Assembly: GCA_910587255.1 (NCBI GenBank)
Contig: CAJUKT010000008.1
Coordinates: 1 to 10,630 of the forward strand
DNA length: 10,630 bases
Source of the DNA: an uncultured Oscillospiraceae bacterium
GTDB taxonomy: Bacteria > Bacillota > Clostridia > Oscillospirales > Oscillospiraceae
Direction: 5' to 3'
The notes beneath the pieces are model-generated. The model did not search any database. It was not told where the DNA came from and saw nothing but the letters and a program-made list of their open reading frames with translations. Positions 6,430-10,630 of the stretch are shown here, one piece after another. The position numbers and the translations under genes are program-made. Within the stretch, counting starts at the first letter, position 1, and each line of letters begins with the position of its first letter.

Positions 6430-6442
6430 AGAAAGGACATAA

Positions 6443-6757
6443 ATGCAGAAAAAGAAAACCGAAATTATCACCACCCGGATGACCCCGGCGGATAAGAAGG
6501 CCATCCGCCAGCGGGCCAAGGCCGCTGGGATGACTGTCACGGATTACCTCACCACCTGCGCCTTGGGGAAGGAGATCGTCCGAGTGGAGGGGTTGGACGA
6601 TCTGCTCTCTGAGCTAAAGGCCCAGGGCCGCAACCTCAACCAGCTCACCACCCTGGCCAACATGGGACGGATCACCGTGTTGCGCGGGGACGATTTGATC
6701 AGCGAGTACGCCCGTCTGTGTGACGCAGTAAGTGCAGTGATCAGGGAGGTGCGCTGA
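6443..6757 (+). CDS. mobC: MobC-like mobilization accessory protein
   Basis: A 104-residue basic protein. Residues about 4-43 (KTEIITTRMTPADKKAIRQ to DYLTTCALG) form a ribbon-helix-helix DNA-binding unit, and GRNLNQLTTLANMGRI (about 72-87) is the conserved MobC motif NLNQ-x-N. MobC proteins bind the transfer origin, help melt it around the nick, and assist the relaxase. The gene has an AGAAAGGA ribosome site 6 bases before ATG 6443 and follows the hairpin-rich block. Its TGA stop shares one base with the relaxase start (TGATG), so the two are translationally coupled. Assignment to the family is firm; which relaxase it serves is inferred from adjacency. Confidence 0.88.
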   Translation: MQKKKTEIITTRMTPADKKAIRQRAKAAGMTVTDYLTTCALGKEIVRVEGLDDLLSELKAQGRNLNQLTTLANMGRITVLRGDDLISEYARLCDAVSAVIREVR

Positions 6758-7749
6758 TGGCAACCTTCACCGAAATCCAATGCAAAAAGCAGTCCGCCAG
6801 CTCCATACGCGGCGTGATCGACTACGTGGAGCAGGAGGGAAAAACCCGTTGGGGTGATGCGTGGTTGGTCACCGGCAGCGACTGCGTCCCTCAATCTGCC
6901 TTCATCGAAATGCAGATGACCAAGGAACGCTTTCACAAAACGGACGGCACACAGTTCTACCACTTCGTCCAGTCCTTCTCCGCAGAGGATGATATCACGC
7001 CCCAGGAGGTCAACGCCATCGGTCTGGAGTTCGTCCAACGGCAGTTCCCAGGCTTCGAGGTGGTGATCGCCACCCACATCGACACAGGCCATCTACACAA
7101 TCACGTGGTGGTGAACAGTGTCAGCCACAAGGATGGACACAAGCTCCATCAAAGCCCCGGCGACCTTCTGGCGCATCGAAAAGTGAAAGACGAGATCTGC
7201 CTCGCCCACGGTCTTCGGGTGCTGGACGAGTGCGAGCTGCGTACCAAAAAGAAGCGTATGAAGCCCGGCGAGTACCAAGCGGGTCTGCGCGGCGACAGCT
7301 GGAAACTGGATCTGATCCAGGCCATCAACGAGGCGCTGGAATACGCCACCAGCCGGGAGAGCTTCATCGAAAACATGGAGGTAGAGGGCTACGAGGTGAG
7401 CTGGATTCCAAACCGGAAGCACATCACCTTCACCTGCCCCAACGGGCGCAAGTGCCGGGACAGCAGCCTCCACGATGAAACCTTCCTCAAGGAAAATCTG
7501 GAGGCGCTGTTCCTCTACCGTCAGGCCACCGGCTTCCGCCCCGCCACCCCGGAGCCGGAGGAGGGTTGGATGGGGGAGCTGGCCGCCGGGTGGTTCCAGG
7601 TTCTGGCCGACCTGGAGCATGATGAGGAATGGCAGCTCCCCGTACCGCCCACCTGGACGGACAGCAAGCAGCGCCGCAGAGAGGCCATCAAGAAAATGGC
7701 TATGGGCCAGAAATTCAGCAACGAACAGCGCTGGGAGCAGACCATGTGA
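6757..7749 (+). CDS. Relaxase (MOBP-type mobilization nuclease)
   Basis: A 330-residue protein that would nick one strand at oriT and carry it into a recipient cell, using the transfer channel of a co-resident conjugative element. The three-histidine metal motif is seen in THIDTGHLHNHVVVN (H107, D109, H112, H114, H116), preceded by a candidate catalytic tyrosine in GVIDYVEQ (Y23). A second conserved region, DLIQAINEAL to ITFTCPNGRKCRDSSL (about 185-238), is typical of this family in Clostridia. The product is short compared with many relatives (often 450 residues or more) and has no C-terminal helicase or primase domain. The ribosome site GGGAGGT at 6744-6750 lies within the end of mobC. No coupling protein or type IV secretion gene is in the window, so the element is mobilizable rather than self-transmissible as far as seen. 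Confidence 0.9.
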   Translation: MATFTEIQCKKQSASSIRGVIDYVEQEGKTRWGDAWLVTGSDCVPQSAFIEMQMTKERFHKTDGTQFYHFVQSFSAEDDITPQEVNAIGLEFVQRQFPGFEVVIATHIDTGHLHNHVVVNSVSHKDGHKLHQSPGDLLAHRKVKDEICLAHGLRVLDECELRTKKKRMKPGEYQAGLRGDSWKLDLIQAINEALEYATSRESFIENMEVEGYEVSWIPNRKHITFTCPNGRKCRDSSLHDETFLKENLEALFLYRQATGFRPATPEPEEGWMGELAAGWFQVLADLEHDEEWQLPVPPTWTDSKQRRREAIKKMAMGQKFSNEQRWEQTM

Positions 7750-7869
7750 CCCCCGTAAAATATGCGCCACTGAAAACAAAGAAAGGATCTTTCGGAAGAA
7801 GTGTTGTCCACTGTGCAATGTGCTTCGTTTGTGCCCCTGCTTTTCTCCAAACCGCCGCCCTGATTGTGC

Positions 7870-7919
7870 TTGACTTCCCGGCCCTCCTTCGGCATGGTTG
7901 TGTTTGCGAAACGCACAAC
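7870..7919 (+). promoter_or_regulatory. Candidate promoter with overlapping hairpin before the secreted amidase-like gene
   Basis: TTGACT (7870-7875), 17 bases, then CATGGT (7893-7898). Overlapping its downstream edge is an inverted repeat GTTGTG (7897-7902) / CACAAC (7914-7919), which could be an operator or an early leader hairpin. The ~190 bases between the relaxase and the next gene hold nothing else clear. Confidence 0.4.
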
Positions 7920-7941
7920 AAAACTGAAAGGGGATCAGATT

Positions 7942-8640
7942 ATGAACAGGAAAAGGGAAGCAATCTTTATGGGGCTCGGCATCCTCGCCGGTTTTGCAGT
8001 GAGCGGCCCCACCGCCCAGGCGGCCACCAGCATCACCGCCACACTGAGTACCCAGCCCATCTACGTGGATGGACAGCGGATGGACATGACCGCCTACAGC
8101 ATCGGCGGAAACAACTACGTCCGGCTCCGAGACATCGGCAGAGCGGTAGACTTCGGTGTGACCTATGACGCCGCCGCCAACAGCATCCATATCGACAGCG
8201 CCCAACCCTACCAGGAAGAAGTCTCTGCCATACCGTCTAACCCTACGGAAGAAAGTGTGCAGGCCACCCTGGCGCAGCTCCGGGAAATCTATCCCACCGG
8301 GACAGTGTACCCCACGCCCTACCGCTCCACCAGTGGCGGGCTCTACCACCGGGGAACCCACTGCTTCGGCTGGGCCACGCTGTGTTCGGACGCCGTGTTT
8401 GGCAATCTTCCATGGCGGAGAGTAGACAATCCAAGTTAGGAGCAAATCCGCCCCGGCGACCTGATCCGCTATGACAACAGCGGAAACGACCACGTGGTAG
8501 TTGTGAGCAGTAAGACGGACGAGTACGTCAAGGTTACCGAAAGTGGTCTCAACAACCATGCCCGCTGGGGCGGACAGTACTTCAAGTGGTGGCTGAAGGC
8601 GCAGCCTGGGTATGCCCTCTACACACGCTACCCGGAATAG
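7942..8640 (+). pseudogene. Secreted amidase-like (CHAP/NlpC-like) protein interrupted by in-frame TAG
   Basis: ATG 7942 has AGGGG 8 bases upstream. The frame runs 165 codons to TAG at 8437-8439, then continues open for 66 more codons to TAG at 8638. Residues 1-28 are a signal peptide (KREAIFMGLGILAGF then TAQA-A). About residues 40-86 resemble the copper-amine-oxidase N-terminal-like repeat (YVDGQRMDMTAYSIGGNNYVR, LRDIGRAVDFGV). The end is an amidase-type domain: HCFGWATLCSD gives a nucleophile Cys (C141), and after the stop IRPGDLIRYDN and DHVVVV give the His (codon 184). The stop therefore separates the two catalytic residues, and the short product should be inactive. Such hydrolases may open the cell wall for DNA transfer. 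A sequencing error or TAG readthrough are alternatives; TAG also ends other genes here, which argues against recoding. Confidence 0.75.
8437..8439 (+). other. In-frame amber stop inside the amidase-like gene
   Basis: TAG lies between VDNPS and EQIRPGDLIRYDN in one uninterrupted frame. A single base change from a sense codon such as TGG, CAG or TTG would explain it; there is no frameshift. Confidence 0.8.
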
Positions 8641-8658
8641 GCACTCTCAAACACAAAT

Positions 8659-8700
8659 GGGCGGCGCCCTGCGTCCGCGGGGTGCCGCCCAAGTTGTTTC
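8659..8700 (+). terminator. Probable intrinsic terminator after the amidase-like gene
   Basis: GGGCGGCGCCC (8659-8669), a 10-base loop, GGGTGCCGCCC (8680-8690): an 11-base stem with one G-T pair. It is followed by AAGTTGTTTC, only moderately T-rich, so efficiency is uncertain. It sits 18 bases after the final stop codon. Confidence 0.6.
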
Positions 8701-8806
8701 CCCGTGTTAGCCCCTGTGCGGCGGTTTGCCCCCATTCTGCGGGCTGGGTGGCATCCATGCCCCTCGCGCGTATGAAACGCGGTGTGGGCCCCTTTGTGCG
8801 CCGCTG
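8700..8806 (+). repeat. Diverged non-coding repeat, copy B
   Basis: Matches copy A at 6007-6115 in the same orientation (44/63 over the first part, 23/34 over 8771-8804). It contains GGCAT-CC-ATGCC (8750-8761) and CGCG...CGCG inverted repeats. It lies directly after the terminator hairpin. The rest of the 8641-8955 gap is AT-richer and holds the promoter of the next gene. Confidence 0.55.
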
Positions 8807-8922
8807 CGGCGAATCATGAATTGCACCGCTGTCTTCAAAGAAAAGAATCGCCAGCGCAGATAAAAAAGATATGTCCGAACTGATAATTCTTCCTATTTGC
8901 CATGGATATTCTCGCCATCCTG

Positions 8923-8947
8923 TGGTATGGTGTGTCGCTACAGGAGG
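8923..8947 (+). promoter_or_regulatory. Candidate extended -10 and ribosome site for the DUF6809-like gene
   Basis: TGGTATGGT (8923-8931) fits an extended -10 box; the -35 position is poor. AGGAGG (8942-8947) lies 8 bases before ATG 8956 and decides this start over an ATG at 8902. The very short distance between box and ribosome site means a short leader. Confidence 0.4.
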
Positions 8948-8955
8948 CGAGAGCA

Positions 8956-9252
8956 ATGCGAAACACTTTGGAAGATTTCTACTATGGCAACATCACACCC
9001 AACGCGCAGGACATGACCCCCAATTCGGAGCTAAAACGGGCAACAGACCGGGTGGCCCGGTTTGAAAACCAACTCACGGAACTTCTTGATGACGCCGGAC
9101 AAGCGGTCTTGGAGAAACTTATAGAATCTCAGCACGAGATCGACGACATCACGGCGCTGGAGAATTTCATCCTGGGCTTCCGGCTGGGCGCCAAAATCGT
9201 GATGGAGTGCATGGACAACAACGATGGTGATATCAGAACTGGAGGTGATTGA
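8956..9252 (+). CDS. Small helical protein of unknown function (DUF6809-like)
   Basis: A 98-residue acidic, mostly helical protein beginning MRNTLEDFYYGNITP. The opening, with LEDFYYGNI-P, and the later block ENFILGFRLGAKIVMEC resemble the DUF6809 family, which is frequent in Clostridia mobile elements; recognition is from memory and no function is established. A helical hairpin with heptad-like spacing is plausible from RVARFENQLTELLDD to LEKLIESQHEIDD. The start is ATG 8956 because of the AGGAGG ribosome site; the ATG at 8902 lies upstream of the candidate -10 box. The stop precedes the recombinase ATG by two bases, so the protein is probably made together with the recombinase and may act with it. 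Confidence 0.65.
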   Translation: MRNTLEDFYYGNITPNAQDMTPNSELKRATDRVARFENQLTELLDDAGQAVLEKLIESQHEIDDITALENFILGFRLGAKIVMECMDNNDGDIRTGGD

Positions 9253-9254
9253 CC

Positions 9255-10454
9255 ATGGCAAGGCGCAGACCATCCGGCGACGGCATGGTACGCAAGCGGG
9301 ACGATGGCCGCTGGGAGGGCCGCATCGTGGTGGGGCACAAAGAGGACGGCGATTCCATCTTCCGCTACCTCTACGCCGGCACCCAGAAAGAACTGACCGC
9401 GAAGCTCCGTCAGAACATCGACATCTACCAGGGCATCGACCTGACGGAGCGGAGCCGAATGACCCTCGCGGAATGGCTGGAGCAGTGGCTGGGGCAGATG
9501 TCCGCCACCCTCCGGCCCAGCACCCTGGAGCATTATCGGCGAGATATGGAGAACCATGTGATACCTCATCTGGGGAAGAAAATGCTCACCCAGGTAACGG
9601 CGGCAGACCTGAGAAAACTCTACGATAGCCTGAAGAAAAACGGTCGGGTGAAACCCCGTCCCGATCAAGGCCGCGGGCTTTCCAGTACCACCGTCCATGG
9701 CATTCACACCACCCTGCACCACGCGCTCAGCGCAGCGCTGGAACAGGGACTTATCCCCACCAACCCTGCCGATGAAGTTGAGCCACCCAAGGTCATCCGC
9801 CAACCCATGAACATCTTGAACGAGGAACAGTTGGTCGTCTTTATGGAAACCATCAGAGCAGATCCTATCTGGCACGACTTCTTCTACACCGAACTCACCA
9901 CCGGCTTCCGATTGGGTGAAATTTGCGGTCTCATGTGGACAGACTTCGACGGCAGGGCGGGGACGCTCCGCATCTGCCGCACTCTCCACCGGGAAAAGGG
10001 CGGCAGGCTGGTGGCTGGGGACACCAAAACCTACGCCGGAACCAGGAAAATCCTCCTGCCGCCCAGCACAGCGGAATTACTACAGGCAAGGAAAAAGAAA
10101 TCCTTCTCGCCCTGGATTTTCCACGATCCGCTTCACCCGGAGGCCCCCGTGAACCCCAGTGCCGCCTACCGCCAGTTGAAGAAGCTGCTGGCCCAAGCGG
10201 GGTTGCCAAGCATCCGCTTCCATGATCTTCGTCACACATTTTCCAGCCATGCTCTGGCCAGCGGGGTAGATGCCAAAACACTGTCCGGCATCCTGGGCCA
10301 TACGAAAGCCTCCTTCACTTTGGACACCTACACCCATACCACCGGCGATATGCAAAAACGGGCCGCCGATATTGTGGGCGGTTTCCTAACTGACTACCTT
10401 GGAGAGGAGATGAAACCTTGGCAAAACGCAGAAAACGCGGCGACGGCGGAGTAA
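9255..10454 (+). CDS. Tyrosine site-specific recombinase (integrase)
   Basis: A 399-residue integrase of the lambda/Tn916 class that would cut and rejoin attachment sites by a 3'-phosphotyrosyl link. The N-terminal segment GDGMVRKRDDGRWEGRIVVG (about 8-27) is the arm-type DNA-binding domain; a SAM-like core-binding domain follows (about 70-175, LAEWLEQWLGQM, LRPSTLEHYRRDM). The catalytic set is complete: R219 in TTGFRLGE, K258 in GDTKTYAGTRK, H323 and R326 in HDLRHTFSSHAL, H349 in LGHTKAS, and the nucleophile Y359 in LDTYTHTT. ATG 9255 has GGAGGTGA at 9241-9248; the TTG at 9249 overlaps that site and is rejected. The last 37 bases overlap a second recombinase gene in another frame. Attachment sites are not visible here. 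Confidence 0.94.
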   Translation: MARRRPSGDGMVRKRDDGRWEGRIVVGHKEDGDSIFRYLYAGTQKELTAKLRQNIDIYQGIDLTERSRMTLAEWLEQWLGQMSATLRPSTLEHYRRDMENHVIPHLGKKMLTQVTAADLRKLYDSLKKNGRVKPRPDQGRGLSSTTVHGIHTTLHHALSAALEQGLIPTNPADEVEPPKVIRQPMNILNEEQLVVFMETIRADPIWHDFFYTELTTGFRLGEICGLMWTDFDGRAGTLRICRTLHREKGGRLVAGDTKTYAGTRKILLPPSTAELLQARKKKSFSPWIFHDPLHPEAPVNPSAAYRQLKKLLAQAGLPSIRFHDLRHTFSSHALASGVDAKTLSGILGHTKASFTLDTYTHTTGDMQKRAADIVGGFLTDYLGEEMKPWQNAENAATAE

Positions 10455-10630
10455 GCCTGAGAAAGGATGGCCGCTGGGAAGGACGGGCTGTCATCGGCTA
10501 CGACGATAAGGGCCTCCCAGTTACGAAAAATGTCCTTGCAAAAACCAAAAGCGAATGTACGGCAAAGCTCAAAGCCCTGCAAGGCAGCATCAAGGCTCCC
10601 TCACATGACCAGCCGAAACCCGGCATCCTA
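10418..10630 (+). CDS. Second tyrosine recombinase, N-terminal part (cut by window end)
   Basis: Seventy-one codons open to the window edge. The frame starts at TTG 10418 with GGAGAGGAG at 10401-10409 as ribosome site, inside the end of the first recombinase. The product starts MAKRRKRGDGGVSLRKDGRW and continues WEGRAVIGYDDKG. Over the first 32 residues, 19 are identical to the first recombinase by hand count, so it carries the same arm-type DNA-binding domain. Its catalytic half lies outside the window. The two enzymes are paralogs and probably co-translated; they may act as a pair on the two ends of the element. Confidence 0.85.
   Translation, partial: MAKRRKRGDGGVSLRKDGRWEGRAVIGYDDKGLPVTKNVLAKTKSECTAKLKALQGSIKAPSHDQPKPGIL

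Larger units (their letters stand above)
5973..6442 (+). other. Non-coding block upstream of mobC, probable oriT region
   Basis: About 470 bases without a credible gene, GC-rich and full of inverted repeats. The left part (6007-6115) is one copy of a diverged repeat also found near 8700. The right part (6325-6429) holds four consecutive hairpins directly before mobC. Placement before mobC and the relaxase, together with the hairpins, is the usual setting of a transfer origin. The nick site cannot be named by eye. ORFs in this block on either strand have no recognisable protein features. Confidence 0.55.

Noticed and set aside
8437..8439. TAG read as a sense codon such as pyrrolysine
   Set aside because: TAG is also the normal stop of this frame at 8638 and of the minus-strand gene at 3906; nothing in the window supports recoding.
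7093..8559. Long minus-strand ORF (488 codons) across the relaxase and amidase-like genes
   Set aside because: It spans two well-supported plus-strand genes and the gap between them, and shows no domain features; long antisense frames are common in GC-rich DNA.
8586..8819. ORF after the amidase-like gene
   Set aside because: It crosses the terminator hairpin and repeat copy B, has no ribosome site and no protein features.

Overview
The window looks like chromosomal accessory DNA of a GC-rich, low-AT-bias member of the Firmicutes, most likely a gut Clostridia of the Oscillospiraceae type. This is inference. It rests on strong AGGAGG-type ribosome sites, frequent TTG starts, a VanG-type D-Ala-D-Ser cassette, and mobilisation and recombinase genes of the kind common in that group. 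No rRNA, tRNA or CRISPR array was seen.

Left part (1-3898, + strand): a compact glycopeptide-resistance cassette in the order vanY (3' end only), vanG, vanXY, vanT. The genes overlap by 4 bases at every junction (ATGA, ATGA, TTGA), so they are probably translated as one coupled unit. VanT makes D-Ser from L-Ser, VanG joins D-Ala to D-Ser, and VanXY and VanY remove the D-Ala-ending precursors that vancomycin would bind. The regulators (vanR/vanS-like) would lie to the left of the window. There is no vanW between vanY and vanG.

Middle (3906-5394): one minus-strand gene of unknown function with a four-cysteine zinc-finger-like motif converges on vanT with only 7 bases between the stop codons. 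It is followed by a 235-base divergent region holding candidate control sites and a structured leader for the next gene.

Right part (5395-10630, + strand): the backbone of an integrative mobilizable element. It carries a small excisionase-like HTH protein, a winged-helix protein, a ~470-base non-coding block with four hairpins that is probably the transfer origin, mobC, a MOBP-type relaxase, a secreted amidase-like gene broken by an in-frame TAG, a DUF6809-like small protein, a complete tyrosine recombinase, and the N-terminus of a second tyrosine recombinase that overlaps the first. A diverged ~100-base non-coding repeat occurs twice in this part (about 6007-6115 and 8700-8806).

The most interesting points are the apparent linkage of a vanG cassette to a mobilizable element, the repeated GC-rich non-coding element beside the putative oriT, the structured leader before the HTH gene, the nonsense mutation separating the catalytic Cys and His of the hydrolase, and the overlapping recombinase pair.
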